This document shows, piece by piece, positions 1 to 10,544 of a DNA stretch of 64,000 nt. Under the pieces are notes generated by a model. That model did not search any database, was not told the DNA's origin, and worked only from the letters and a program-made list of their open reading frames with translations. The DNA is from Letharia columbiana (lineage: Eukaryota; Ascomycota; Lecanoromycetes; Lecanorales; Parmeliaceae): assembly GCF_014066305.1 (NCBI RefSeq), contig NW_023501170.1:18803-82802 (forward strand), in the 5' to 3' direction. A program made the position numbers and the translations under genes. Positions within the stretch are counted from its first letter, which is position 1. Every line of letters starts with the position of its first letter.

Positions 1-205
1 ATCTCAAAGACTAACAACTTATAAATTCATACCCTATTTTTTTAATAAGGGGTATGAAAATGTAAGATGAGGTATGAATTTATAAGAATTATATAGTTTG
101 AGATATGAAAATATAATTCGTCTCTTTACTTCTAATAGTCTATATAGTAAATTTAATAAATTACTAAATCATATCTTAAGCAATTAATTCTTATCGAATT
201 ATATC
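1..205. other. AT-rich leader, no gene
   Basis: No open frame worth reporting. The sequence has several diverged copies of a G-rich 'ggggtatga/ggtatgaatt' motif, related to the better copies just downstream. Confidence 0.5.
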
Positions 206-709
206 TCAAATTTTAATGTAGGGGTATAATTCAGTAATTAGGGGTATAATTCGATAAGGATTTATAGTTTCGGGGTATGATTCGGTAATTAGCCCGACCT
301 TCGAGGGTATCACAGGCGCGAGTTTGCTACGTTTGGTCCCCTTTCGCGGCTCTTTCTGCTTATCAAGGCTAACAGAGGCCTTCCGCTTGATAGGGGGGTG
401 GTAGAAGATAGGGAGGGTGTTGAATGGTGGCGACGGCGATCTAGACGCGTCAGAGTACGTGCCGCGACTCCACTCAGCATCACTGGGGTCACTCTCATCC
501 TTCTCCTGCAGCAGGGCCATATCGTCTTCCGAGAGAACCTCTGGCAGAGGACGATCCCGATCAATGCCTTCAGGGTTGCTACCGTACCAATCCAGCTCCT
601 CCTGAGTATCCTCGAAGCCCCCGTATTGCGGGGGCTGGCGAACGACGCGTTCTTGAGAGGTCATAGTGGGCGGGGCGAAGTTGTAGAGCGGAGTTGTGGA
701 TAGCTTCAA
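206..709 (-). CDS. Hypothetical protein, acidic/basic low-complexity, 167 aa
   Basis: I do not recognise a family. The frame opens with MKLSTTPLYNF. It has a second ATG 15 codons later (MTSQERV) that could be the true start. The middle is rich in D, E, S and P (EDTQEELDWYG, SEDDMALLQEKDESD, SRSPSPPF). A basic stretch follows (KRKASVSLDKQKEPRKGTKR) that could serve as a nuclear-localisation signal. The last ~30 residues come from the direct repeats at 221-292, so the natural stop may have been lost. Base composition is normal, unlike the flanking AT-rich DNA, and no RIP-type stops interrupt it. It may be a small host gene or the N-terminus of a transposon protein. Confidence 0.35.
   Translation of the reverse strand: MKLSTTPLYNFAPPTMTSQERVVRQPPQYGGFEDTQEELDWYGSNPEGIDRDRPLPEVLSEDDMALLQEKDESDPSDAEWSRGTYSDASRSPSPPFNTLPIFYHPPIKRKASVSLDKQKEPRKGTKRSKLAPVIPSKVGLITESYPETINPYRIIPLITELYPYIKI
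221..292. repeat. Three short direct repeats (ggggtataattc)
   Basis: Copies start at 221, 241 and about 272 and share GGGGTATRATTCRGTAATTA with small changes. They overlap the 3' end of the open frame on the minus strand and code its repetitive tail (ITELYPY / ITESYPE-like). That suggests the tail of that frame is read-through into repeat rather than protein. Confidence 0.6.
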
Positions 710-1204
710 AAAAATTGATGGGCGACAGCGAGGTATGAAGAAGAAGAGTGCAACAGGTAAGGAAGGCTGCCAAATTACTATGGGAGGGCCTTACTAATCC
801 GGCGAGTCGGTCTAATCGTTCTCCGGTAATATTACCGTGAGGGTGGGCTGAGGTTTAAAAGCTCCCAAACAGGCGCTCCCGCGAATGATTTTTGCAAACA
901 GAAGTAGATTCTAAAAAAGAATATAAGAGAAAAAATTCTTTCTAGATAAATTATATTAGTACGGAGGTCGGTATTAAAAGTTCTAGATATGCCAAGATAA
1001 GAGTTCAGGTAGGGCTGAGTGCTTGGCATACTTTCAAATTTCATGAATAGTATTATTATTCTTTATTTTAAGGAGTACTAGTACTCTATATAATAGCGAC
1101 GTAATATATATATACGAAGTATATATATACGAAGTATAAATATAATAGCGACGTAGTATATATATAATAGCGATAATATTAAAGTATTAAATATAGTATA
1201 GAGA
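710..1204. other. Non-coding stretch
   Basis: Mixed composition becoming AT-rich. From about 1090 to 1190 there is a short 'tatatatacgaagta / aatagcgacgta' repeat. I see no gene. Confidence 0.45.
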
Positions 1205-1215
1205 AATAGAGAAAG

Positions 1216-1384
1216 CATCTGCAAATCTGAAAAGTTCCTGCAAAATTTGAAATTGCTGATCGCGCGTGTGTCGCGGAAATCATAAAATCCGCCGGATTAG
1301 TAACTCTGATTAGAATCCGCCCAAATTCCGCCGGTTCAGCAACTGTCCCAACCTTTTCCGCCAGTTCTACCAATTTAGCAGCAA
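1216..1384 (-). repeat. Left arm of a degenerate inverted repeat pair (partner 4611-4759)
   Basis: It begins with CATCTGCAAATCTGAAAAG, and the exact complement lies at 4741-4759. Reading inward on the minus strand it has an open frame (KLVELAEKVGTV ... FAGTFQICRC) that resembles, residue for residue in places, the plus-strand frame of the partner (AKLAELTERVEH ... KFTFQICR). The pair brackets the Tc1-like and PIF-like insertions and probably marks the ends of an older host element of about 0.6 kb. Confidence 0.6.
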
Positions 1385-1538
1385 TACGCACGAAAAAGAA
1401 AAGTTCTAATAATCGACGTTGCGACGGTAAGGTTCTACGGCGACGAGTATTAACGCCAACTCAAATTTGGTTACGGAATTAGACGATTTAATGAAATTAG
1501 TCGCGTGGGTGATGCTCTGGTATGGCGCATAATGATGC

Positions 1539-3053
1539 CACCAGGGGGTGCAAAAAGTCATTGGACACGCTAGGCCAGATTTAGACGTAGCTTCTCCAGG
1601 TCATTTTGGTTACATTTCTACTATTCTACCACTACCAGATCACCAAGTAGCTGATTTAATGCCCTTGCCACCGTTATTTATAAGCCATGCACAGCGTTCC
1701 GGTATCTCATTGATCCGTTTCTGGATTTCTTCTAGAGAAATCTCCTCCCACTCCTCGAGAAGGACTCTTTTCAAGTTATCCTTATTCTTTCACTTCCTAT
1801 GACGCATCCTCTGCTTTAGAATGTTCCACACGGCTTCTATGGGATTGAGATCCGGTGATTGGGCTGGATGTTTCAGAGTCTCGATGTTGTGCTTTCGTTT
1901 ATACTCTCGTGCGTAGTTTACAGCTGATTGAGTGCCGTGACTTGGGTTATTATCCTTCTGAAGAACACACTTTTTACCCGTTTTCCGCTCAACTTCCTGC
2001 ATTTCTTTGAGATGTGACGGAAGGATCTTCTTGGTATAGAATATCTGAGTTATAGAGTTTTCTTTTGGTTGTACTTCGACGTCGTGAGGCTCCGCTGCAA
2101 GCCATTCCAGGTAACGTTCGCTCCGGAGGAATTGCTCTTCAGTCTCACTTTTTCGCTGCTTCGGAGGCCGTTTTCTCTTAGGAACATCCACTTGTACGGT
2201 AACATTCAGCTCCGGAACATCGTCAGGATCGTTGTAAAAGTGCAGATCTCCCTTGTGATAATAGGAGACAAAGGCTGACATATGCAGAACTACCCCCTCG
2301 AGCGGGGGTATTTCAGCTACGTTTTCGGGAGCGTAACGCTGATCCGGACCCTCCTCTCTGAGTACCCAGCCTGCTTGCATGGCACTGGGATCCACGTGAG
2401 CCTCATCAGTCCAGCCCACAAAGGCCCAAAAATGCTCCACTGTCTCATCCCCATGACCATGCCCATAATCCTGCCTAATTTCCTTATTCGACTAAGATAC
2501 CCATTTGTATTTGATCTTTTTGTATAGCTTGGCATTGGCTTTTCTCGTCCGGAGTGCGTTTTGTAAGCATCTGACAGTACATCCTAAAGAGAAGACCTCA
2601 ATTTGTCGTTCATAGCCTTCGTTACGGGCCTCGTTCTTCGGATCCAGTATTGCCGTAAGCTTTTCATCCGGTATTTTGAGTGGCCGTTCCGTACGAAATG
2701 CACCAATTCTTCGAAAGGCTACTTCTGGAGCTTGACGTCGTTGTGAAAGCCAGAAATTCGCTGTTGATTTGGGAACGTTTTTTTCTTTGAATATCTGTAA
2801 TAAAGGTGTATTACCTCGATTGTCAATTGCCTCAAAGAAACGGCTTTTTTTGACAGTATCACCCTCACGACGATTGGTCTTTGAGGTTCTTTTTTTACGG
2901 GGGGGTATATGGTACTCTAGCTATATTAGATATAGAGTGTAGAATAATAAGAAATAAATAAATGTGGGTAAATAAATGATATTAACGGGGTTGCTACGGT
3001 GTTACGTCTAAATCTGGCCTAGCGTATTCAATGACTTTTTGCACCCCCTGGTG
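1539..3053 (-). mobile_element. Tc1/mariner-type DNA transposon, RIP-damaged
   Basis: The ends are inverted repeats of about 50 bp. The outer part reads CACCAGGGGGTGCAAAAAGT on the left and its complement on the right. Further in, 'gctaggccagatttagacgt' is shared, with a few mismatches between. The element is about 1.5 kb, the usual size for the group. Both flanks carry ATGC (1535-1538 and 3054-3057) rather than the TA expected for Tc1/mariner; this may be a chance match or an unusual duplication. One transposase pseudogene on the minus strand fills the inside. Confidence 0.85.
1790..2908 (-). pseudogene. Tc1-type DDE transposase with one in-frame stop
   Basis: On the minus strand one frame runs from about 2908 to 1790, roughly 370 codons, broken only by a TAG at 2492-2494. 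The N-terminal half is basic and helix-turn-helix-like (KKSRFFEAIDNRGNTPLLQI, then STANFWLSQRR), as expected for a DNA-binding region. The catalytic half keeps the DDE signature: D in WTDEAHVD, D in LQKDNNPSHG, and the C-terminal block HPAQSPDLNPIEAVWN with the E. The frame ends RMRHRK. I found no ATG at the expected start; ATA before a C7 run may be a mutated start. Known role of the family: cut-and-paste transposition. The stop makes this copy inactive. Confidence 0.85.
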
Positions 3054-3499
3054 ATGCGCATGTTGATGATGATATATATTGATGCCATATGTATATAGAA
3101 TAGTACTTAGAGTAGGGGCTATCAAAGTTACTTCTGCTATTGCGAATAGTAACTATCTGATATTGCAAGTAGTTACTAGTTCCTTGATAGCACCTTACTA
3201 TTAGATAGTAACTATTCAAATCTGATTCGTAATCATAAATACCTATTAACCGTTTTGATGCATAGGGCCTTGGCGACGGAGAAATCTTCTCCGCACAAAT
3301 GCCATGCTATTAAGCAACTCAGCTAAAAAAGCCTAATCCCGGGAGTGTCTGCTTAATAGCCAGACACCCCTATTTGGACCTAAATAGGGCCCCGTAGGGC
3401 CCCCGTAGGGACGTCGCAGGGCCCCGTGGGGGCTGCTGCTAACACATGCGCATGCCTATCTATGCACTATAGCCACTGCCTCTTCCCATAGCCATTATT

Positions 3500-4266
3500 A
3501 GGGACTTTCAATGTTCGATTTTACTATTAGATAGTTACTATTAAAAAATCGTCAAATAGCTACTAGTACTCTGAAAGCACCTTACTATTAAATAGTAAAT
3601 AGCTGAATATCCTCCGAAATATATTCTTTAACTAAATACCGTCTAATCGTATTCGTCATAGAGCCTCCGCTAGAGCATTTATCGGAGATAACCTCTCAAC
3701 ACTACTAGTAATAGCTACTACCAAACACATATCTACGTCCTCTCATTGCCATAGCTATCGCTAACGAGCATGTACTCGAAAGAGATCCGGTCGATCAAAC
3801 TTCCATTGCATGTAGATGTCTAGATTGGCCGATGTTTTAGCTATCGAAGAAGGAGACTTCAAGCAGCGTTTCCCAGTCACCTTCAAGAGGGTTTTTATAA
3901 CGGGATCCTCGCCTTCGGAGTCAGACGAATTGATATCGCTGCTGTCCAAAGCCTCGGCGATCTTCTTAACAAGTAGATGTCTGGTGCAGGCGTCAATTAG
4001 ACGGCGTTTGGAAGTCTTTCTAGCCATGACTCCGCAGGAGGTACGAGTGCATAGACGCGATATGGACGAGGAATAGGTATTTGACTAAGCTAGGGCCGAT
4101 TTCAGAATACCAAATAGTAACTATTTGAGTGTAATAGCAAGTCTGGAGTTGCTATTAACTAGTAGAAAAAAAGTTACTATTTCGGTGGCAAATGGTAAGG
4201 CTGAGTAGGGCTACAGGGGTTAAATAGTTACTATTTGCAATAGCAATAGTAACTTTGAAAGTCCCT
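3500..4266. mobile_element. PIF/Harbinger-like TIR element (inner, nested), ATT target duplication
   Basis: It starts AGGGACTTTCAA and ends with TTGAAAGTCCCT, and the subterminal sequence (atagtaactatt...) is shared with the outer element. ATT flanks both ends (3497-3499 and 4267-4269). It keeps a transposase N-terminal fragment on the minus strand (3761-4027), so it is a deletion derivative of an autonomous element, inserted into an earlier relative. Confidence 0.75.
3761..4027 (-). pseudogene. PIF/Harbinger-like transposase, N-terminal fragment, 88 aa
   Basis: The frame starts MARKTSKRRLID. It contains an acidic Ser/Asp run (SSDINSSDSEGEDP) and then KTSANLDIYMQWKFDRPDLF. From memory of the family, fungal Harbinger-like (DDE_Tnp_4) transposases often begin with a basic helix, an acidic linker, and a 'hxxlxxxyKxxxPxxFR' block before the catalytic domain, and this order matches. 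The catalytic domain is absent. The 3-bp duplications of the surrounding element agree with the assignment. It is a relic and cannot work alone. Confidence 0.5.
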
Positions 4267-4610
4267 ATTGCTGTCGCTATTTCTCATCACCGTTATCATA
4301 TCTACCCCAAAGACATCTCGCAAAAAAGCTCTTTCTCGCCATGTCGATAGAGAGAAAGGACTTAATAGGAGAAAGGACTTAACGATAGCGCGATATATGT
4401 ATATAACACTACTTTAGAGCGTGTTTTTTAAGACGCAATAGTAACTATTGAGTCAAATAGCAGGTCCGGACCTGCTACTTCAAAATTTTTTGCTATCTAC
4501 TATTCGTAGGGCTGACGGGTGGCAAATGGGGTTAAATAGTTACTATTTGCAATAGCAGAAGTAACTTTGATAGCCCCTAGTGTATTAGAGTGCATTGCGC
4601 AAAATTTTTG

Positions 4611-4759
4611 AAGTTGCTGAAAATTTTTGAAGTTGCTAAACTGGCAGAACTAACGGAAAGGGTTGAACATAGACAAAGTCTGCTTAATAGGCTAAATCGT
4701 GCTTATGGTGCGGACCCGGCGAAAATCGTGCGGAAATTCACTTTTCAGATTTGCAGATG
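4611..4759 (+). repeat. Right arm of the degenerate inverted repeat pair (partner 1216-1384)
   Basis: It ends CTTTTCAGATTTGCAGATG, the complement of 1216-1234. The plus-strand frame (AKLAELTERVEHRQ ... FTFQICR) mirrors the minus-strand frame of the left arm. Composition falls sharply to AT-rich just beyond, so this is also the edge of the island. Confidence 0.6.
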
Positions 4760-5084
4760 AATAGATAGAAGAAAATAACTTTTAATAAAGAGAATATTTT
4801 TCTATCTACTTATTTAATTTAAGGTATATTTCGAGTATATAAAAGTATCTTATTAAAATATATTATCTAATTAAATTAAAATATTTATCGAGATAAGAAT
4901 AATTTATTAGAATTTAACGATATATATAATTTAATACTCTCTATAATTAGATATCTAGTTAATTAATTATTATCTCTATTAAATTTAATATATATATAAT
5001 TTAAAGATAACTTAAAAATCTTATAAATAAAGACTATATCTTAATAATCTTATAAGATATAAAATTTAATAATTAAAATAAAGA

Positions 5085-6330
5085 TTACGCTTCGTAACGA
5101 GGTGGGATAGAGCGAGGTTTTAAGTACCCAATACTACCTCGCTTCGAGTCGAGGTTTTTAACGAGATGAGGTAAATCGAAGTAGGGTTTTCTATCGGGGT
5201 AATAGGGGTACTTCGTTACTCTCGTTAAGTCTATTAATTAAGTTAGCTCGAGGCTATTACTCTCTTAACATTCTTATAGCGCCTTCGTAATACCTCGTAA
5301 ATATAATCTCACATATCTCATTATCTTTCTAAGCACCTATATCTTATACTCTAATTTAGACTACGATATCGTATTCTATACTCTATTTTATTCTATTTCT
5401 ATTATATAATATTAAAATTTAGAGAAATTACTTAGAGATACTTATCTTAGCGAAGAACTATAAATTACGATAATCGTATCTATATTAAATTAGTAAAAAT
5501 TATCGCCTTTTAACGATTACTTAGTAATGTACCGTAATACTGGAAATTTTTAAATACGTTATATATTTTTAATAGTACTTTTCGTAGAACGATAGTAGAT
5601 TAATTTCTTTAAAAAAGTATATTAATTTTTAATACGATAAATCTAAAAATCTAATATATTACGATAATAATTATAAATTAATAGAATAACGATATTTATA
5701 GAGATATCTTAGTAATAATAAATTTACGTAAATTACTTTATATAATTAAATAGACTATTCTCTAGCTTAAGTAAATTTAATCGAGTAATAAAAATTTATA
5801 GAGTAAGATAGTCCCGTTCCGTAGTTCGAATCAACGAATATTTCTCTTATTTGAAATTAATTAATTTTGTAAAATATCTTATTCTTTTTATTCTTTTCGA
5901 AATAGTTTTTAATTTTATAACGGTTTCTCGATTTTATAATAGTATTATAATTATATCGTAACGATATTATAACGATATCGTAACGATTTTAATCTATAAA
6001 ACGTATTAAAAATATTATAGTTATTTTAACTCGATACGATTTTTTATTAATACGTACTAAGATATATAATCGTTAATTATTTAATTCGTTTTTTATTCTT
6101 TATCGTCTAAAGGCGGAGATGGGCCAGATGATCTATTAATACGTCTTAATAAAATAATCGTATATTTACCGTATATATATAGTAAAAGAAGACCGCTGCT
6201 ACTCGCTAAGGTAGGGTTCATCGAGTTAACGGAGTATACTTCGAAACCTCGGCTCCGGGTTAGGGCGGGGTCGGGGTTTCGAGCTTCCTCGAAACTTCGT
6301 CGAGGTTTCTCGTCTCGTTACGTAGCGTAA
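5085..6330 (+). mobile_element. TIR element, RIP-mutated (TTACGCTACGTAACGA ends)
   Basis: The left end TTACGCTTCGTAACGA is matched by the complement of the right end TCGTTACGTAGCGTAA. The ends stay G+C-richer than the inside (5085-5230, 6230-6330). There is no coding frame. A shorter, inverted relative follows at 6638-7008. Confidence 0.6.
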
Positions 6331-6637
6331 TAAAGATTATATTATAATTTAAGTCTTCGCGTTATTTTAAATTATATCTATATAATATTTAAATATAATA
6401 AGATTTACTAGATTAACTAATACGTAATTTTCCGAAACTAAAACTTTTATTTCTAAAAAAAGTTTTTTTATTACCTCGAACTTAATATTATAGAAGTTTT
6501 AACTTTAATTAAAAAAGTATTAAATTTTAATTTAATTCTATTCGAGTTTTTAAGAAATCTAGAATCTAATTTAAAATTAATTAGTTTAATATTAAGTTAA
6601 ACTATCTTACGCGTAAAATTAATTCTTTAATTAGAAT

Positions 6638-7008
6638 TTACGCTACGTAACGAAGCGAAGAACCTCGACGAGATTTCGAAGTATATTCTATTATCTCGAT
6701 GAATCTTAAGTATCTCTAAGCGAATTCTCTAAATTTTAATATTATATATTAAGAACTATAGTAAAATAGAGTATAAAATACGATATCGTAGTTTAAATTA
6801 GAGTATAAGATAATGAGATATATGAGATTATATTTAAAGAGACGTTACGAGAGCGCTATAGAAGCGCTACGAATACGTTACGAGGGTAATAGCTCTAAGT
6901 TAATCTAATTAAACGCTTAATGAAGATAAGAAAGTATCGCCGTTACCTCGCTAAGAAAATGCTATCTCGTTAAAATCTCGCTCTATCTCGCCTCGTTACG
7001 TAGCGTAA
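6638..7008 (-). mobile_element. Internally deleted, inverted copy of the 5085-6330 element
   Basis: Both ends carry TTACGCTACGTAACGA or its complement. Reading backwards from 7008, about 290 bp match the 5' part of the larger copy (for example the block at 5220-5430 equals 6715-6910 inverted). The sequence then jumps to the larger copy's 3' end. This is a simple deletion derivative. Confidence 0.6.
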
Positions 7009-7828
7009 ACTAAGTTTCTTTTAACTTTCTAAACTCTATAAGTTTAAATCTATAAATTAAATTTATAAAAAGTAATTAATTTTAAATTTAATTTCGAGAT
7101 TAGATTTAACTCTCGAAGAGTAAAAATACTTTAATTTAAGATTTACTTAGAACTATAAGATCGAATTTTAATAATTTTAAGTTATTAAAAAGCTTATATT
7201 AAGTTTCATAATTTAAAAAAATTATAGAAAAATATTAATAGAAAAAAAAGTTATATTAATAATAAGTTTATAGAGAATTAATTTAATTTATATATAATTA
7301 ATAAAGAAGTTAATTCTACTAAGAATTATAGTTTTTTTATATTAATTTATTTTTTACGATTTTTACGATTTTTACGATTTTTAAAGTTTTTATTAATTTT
7401 ACGAATTTTATAATTTTTATAATTTTTTATTAGAAAATATTAATAAATACGAATCGAGGATAATATAAATAGTTTCGAATTTTATTAAATTTTTATTACT
7501 CGACTATTTAAATTTATATTAAAATAATATTATAAACAAGTAAAGGCCCATGAATTAAATTCATGGAGTTGGATTTTTCTAAGTCAAATCGAATTTTAGC
7601 CCTAGCCCTAAGTCAAATCGAACTCTGATCGCTTGCTGTGCGTTTTTGACCTACTTCCACCACTACAAAATTGATTTAATCTATGTGGTATACAGGCACA
7701 TATGTGCGGAGAGAGGTGCGCTAAGGCCTGATTGATCCGTAATAATTGCCCACAAAAAACAGAGAAAGGCCATGTCCTTATGGCAAGAAGTATCGAAATA
7801 CCGGAAAGAAATGGAGACAACGTGCCAG

Positions 7829-8338
7829 TTAGTGGTGTGAATCCCACAATATCTCCTGCCGCAGTGAAATCTTTCGAATAATGAAATAGCTGTAGACATC
7901 GGACGGTTTCAATTCGTCCAAATATGCATCGTCCGATGTTCCTCCTGTAGAGGCCCAATTGACTGTGATAGTAGATCCTCCTCTTGTGACGTTATTGCAG
8001 TGATGTACCATATTAATGCAGTGGGGATGACAGGCCAAGTTACAGTGGTGTTCTCCGCTTACTGAGTGATGATTTGATGTGGAATCGTGGAGAGCATATG
8101 ACGTGGGATCTTGGAGAGCTGAGCCTGTTCTTGGTGCTGGGGGCCTTGTTGCCGCTTGGTTTCTCCGCAGTGTTCTCCGCATTTGCCTGTTGTATTGACT
8201 TCTCTTACACTGACTGAGTGGATTGGTGTGAGATCGTGGAGAGTAGGCCTGTTGTGTCACTGCTGCTGATGACTGTCTCCGCAATGTTCTCCGCAGTGTT
8301 CTCCGCATTCGCCTGTTGTAGATCCTCCTCTTATTCAA
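7829..8338 (-). pseudogene. Low-complexity repeat ORF carried by the Helitron, 3' copy
   Basis: The minus-strand region spanning this frame is the same locus as 36364-37280. It has repeats of a block coding NAENTAENIAETVISSSDTT in one frame (MRRTLRRTLRRQSSAAVTQQ in the frame given). After them comes a non-repeated tail that includes QQAEN-like and WPVIP-like segments in the other frame. Which frame was originally translated is not certain; the acidic Ser/Thr/Gln frame is the one kept in all three loci of the window. I recognise no family. Confidence 0.35.
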
Positions 8339-8474
8339 CTGAGTGCGAGGGTATCGAGGGTAAATGTGTTCATATTGGTGGAATTGGTAGAATTGGTAGA
8401 ATTGTGAAAGAAGAATAGTTACACAAATAGGTGGAAGGATTATTATCCGATCCCGGACGCGTCTGGTGTGATTA

Positions 8475-8981
8475 CCCCTATTTTCATAATCATTGGGAAA
8501 CTAGAATCGCGATTTTGGCACCCCCCTTCAAAAAACAAAAAAAGTGCTTTTCTTGAATAGCCTCACAACGATAACTTGTAACGTTCTAAAAAATCTCTAG
8601 ATTTTAATAATTATATAAGAGATTAAGAATCTCGAATTTTAAAAGATTCTAATTATTCGTTTTATTATAGAATAAAGATTTAATAAATTCTTAGATTTTT
8701 TAAAATAGTCTTGGCGGTAAAAAAATAGCCGAGGTAAATTTTTCAAGTTCGCGATATATTCTCACTTTTTATATTTCACTTATAAGATTAAGATTAAAAT
8801 CTTTCTAAAATCTAGAGATAGATTACTTAATATAATAAGTAGATATCGTAAAATTTCTAGACTGTAAAAACAAGTGGTGGTGAGGTTATACAGGAAAATT
8901 CAAATTTTTGATTTTTGATTATGGGGGGGTGCCAAATTCGCAGATTTTTTTTTAGTTTCCCAATGATTAAGAAAACAGGGG
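8475..8981. mobile_element. 507-bp MITE, TA target duplication
   Basis: The TIRs read CCCCTATTTTCATAATCATT on the left and CCCCTGTTTTCTTAATCATT on the right (complement), continuing through GGGAAACTA. TA flanks both ends (8473-8474, 8982-8983), as for Tc1/mariner/pogo relatives. The inside is AT-rich, contains GTCTTGGCGG, and has no gene. The copy at 35557-36063 has exactly the same length in opposite orientation. Confidence 0.85.
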
Positions 8982-9219
8982 TATCATATTTTCAGGAGCT
9001 TCTTCTTGACGATGTTCAGGATCTAACACGCGTTGAGAGGCTTCAAAACAGGGTGATAAAGAACGGGTAGGGGACGCGTCTTGGGAGGAAGCATCGCTGG
9101 GTTAGAAGGCACCACCGCTGGCTTAAGAGGAGTATGTAGGGGAGGACGTATCCGTTCGGGCTCTCTTTGAGGGCCTTCCAACGCGTTTATGAGCAGTAGT
9201 AGGTAGCTGTTGGGCTCGC

Positions 9220-9978
9220 TTGCGGCCTCGATTGCCAGCAGTACGGGGCTACAAGCTACTCCATGAGAACCCACGGCATCATGATCCGCGCACCTACAAT
9301 CGTCCTACTTCAGATGAGGTCGCTATCGCTTGGGAAGGTGATGTGGATAACCCACTGGGCGTACCTGAGGCTAAGGATGTCTTGGTAGAGGCTCGAAGTA
9401 GTGAGAGATTCAGTGTTCCATATTGGCATCCAGCCTATAAGCCCTTACGCTACCCCCTTATCTTCCCATTCGGCGAACAGTCATGGCATAACAATATACC
9501 CAATGCAGGTGTTGCACTGGGTGGGAGCCTTCTTGCCTACCGACGCAGCAATGGCGAAATCGCCCCACGAGTCAAAGGAACTACCGGCCGAGGTGGCTCT
9601 ACACGAGTGACGCTTGCCTCATATTATAGGTCCATACTATCCATTCCTTCTGCTTTATTGACCGCTGACTTCCCATAGATATATAACGCAGATTCGTCCT
9701 GGCAAGTTCAACCGCCTCCTCCACTGCGGTAGGCTGCTACAGCATTTCGTCTGCGATGCATATGTGGCTGTCGAAAGCAATCGACTCCATTTGCTAAAGG
9801 TGAATCAGAAGACCATTCGGGCTGATACCTATCAAGCAGTCGTCGATGCTCACGTCGGTGGAGCCACCACAGGCGATCAGGCTGGCAAACAACGCATCGT
9901 CCTCCCTTCCTCCTATCAAGGAGGCCCACGGTTCATGAAACAACTCTACCAGGATACCATTGCCCTGTCCACGGGATA
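9220..9978 (+). pseudogene. Helitron helicase-like N-terminal (Rep-side) domain, frameshifted
   Basis: The first frame (9220-9678) reads GYKLLHENPRHHDPRTYNRP, then PTSDEVAIAWEGD and YPLIFPFGEQSWH. The second frame (about 9689-9978) continues with LLHCGRLLQHFVCDAYVAVE, LPSSYQGGPRFMKQLYQD and IAL. Order and motifs are those of the Helitron_like_N region of fungal Helitron proteins. A frameshift near 9678-9689 separates the halves. The part that should follow, with the HUH nicking motif and catalytic Tyr, is missing: 9979-10400 is an unrelated tandem duplication. The copy therefore cannot make a working Rep. The C-terminal helicase of the same gene lies beyond the Ngaro-like insertion at 14812-16362. 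Confidence 0.8.
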
Positions 9979-10027
9979 ATCATAGATTGAGGTATGTAGG
10001 CAATTCCTTCTTAGCCGGGTAGAAATA

Positions 10028-10297
10028 CTTCAAGCTGCAGCATGAATAACTTACCGCGCTAACGGTGGTATTGAAACATCACGACATTTTTTTGGTGTGG
10101 TGTCTCTTTTTTCATGCACCAAAACTTTCCGCGCTAGGCGTATTTTTCTTGGCAATTTCTTTGATGAGTTGAAGCTTCAAGCTGTAGAATGAGAAGATTA
10201 CCGCGCTAACGGTGGTTTTGAAACATCGCGACTTTTTTTGGTGTGGTGTTCTTTTTTCAGTCACCAAATTTTTCGCGCTAGGCGTATTTTTCCTTTT
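10028..10297 (+). repeat. Tandem duplication of ~123 bp within the Helitron
   Basis: 10028-10150 and 10175-10297 are two copies. Each starts CTTCAAGCTG and has 'taccgcgctaacggtgg' and 'cgcgctaggcgtattttt'. They sit where the Rep nuclease core should be, so they mark a rearranged or replaced segment. Confidence 0.7.
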
Positions 10298-10544
10298 TTT
10301 ACCCGCAAATTAATTTGGTTCTCCTCCCGCACTTTGCGTACATTTCTTGACTAACACATGTTCGTCCTTATTCAGGTTAGCTGATGACCCTTATTCGTAT
10401 CCTTCAGACTCAGTACCATACCCTCCCTCTACCGGACGATGCGCAATGTAAGCAGCCGTCACCGAAGACTTCTGCCTTCATTTGATTCAAATCCGCTTGG
10501 AGGAAAACAACACCAGCTCTACAAAGGACATCAGCCTCACTACT

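Larger units (their letters stand above)
3114..4578. mobile_element. PIF/Harbinger-like TIR element (outer), AGT target duplication
   Basis: The left end AGGGGCTATCAAAGTTACTT and its complement on the right form inverted repeats of about 45 bp. AGT flanks both sides (3111-3113 and 4579-4581), a 3-bp duplication typical of PIF/Harbinger. A second copy of the same family (3500-4266) sits inside. Excluding it, the element is about 0.7 kb and non-autonomous. The non-repetitive part includes a G+C-rich block with short inverted segments (3330-3440). Confidence 0.75.
4770..7536. other. AT-rich, RIP-type block
   Basis: No coding frame. CpA/TpG is scarce and CpG is retained. The recognisable content is the TIR element pair at 5085-6330 and 6638-7008. 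The rest (4770-5084, 7009-7536) is featureless, including a run of 'tttttacgatttttacga' near 7350. Confidence 0.7.
7537..9215 (-). mobile_element. Helitron-family copy, 3' end at 7537, truncated at its 5' side
   Basis: Read on the minus strand it ends with a hairpin (CATGAATTTAATTCAT) and GGCCTTTACTTG, followed by T. This is the same 3' terminus as the complete copies at 35209-37709 and elsewhere. Its body matches 36070-37709 inverted, including the repeat-coding region. It carries its own 507-bp MITE (8475-8981) at a different site from that other copy. No 5' terminus is visible; it abuts the plus-strand Helitron coding region near 9215. Confidence 0.7.
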
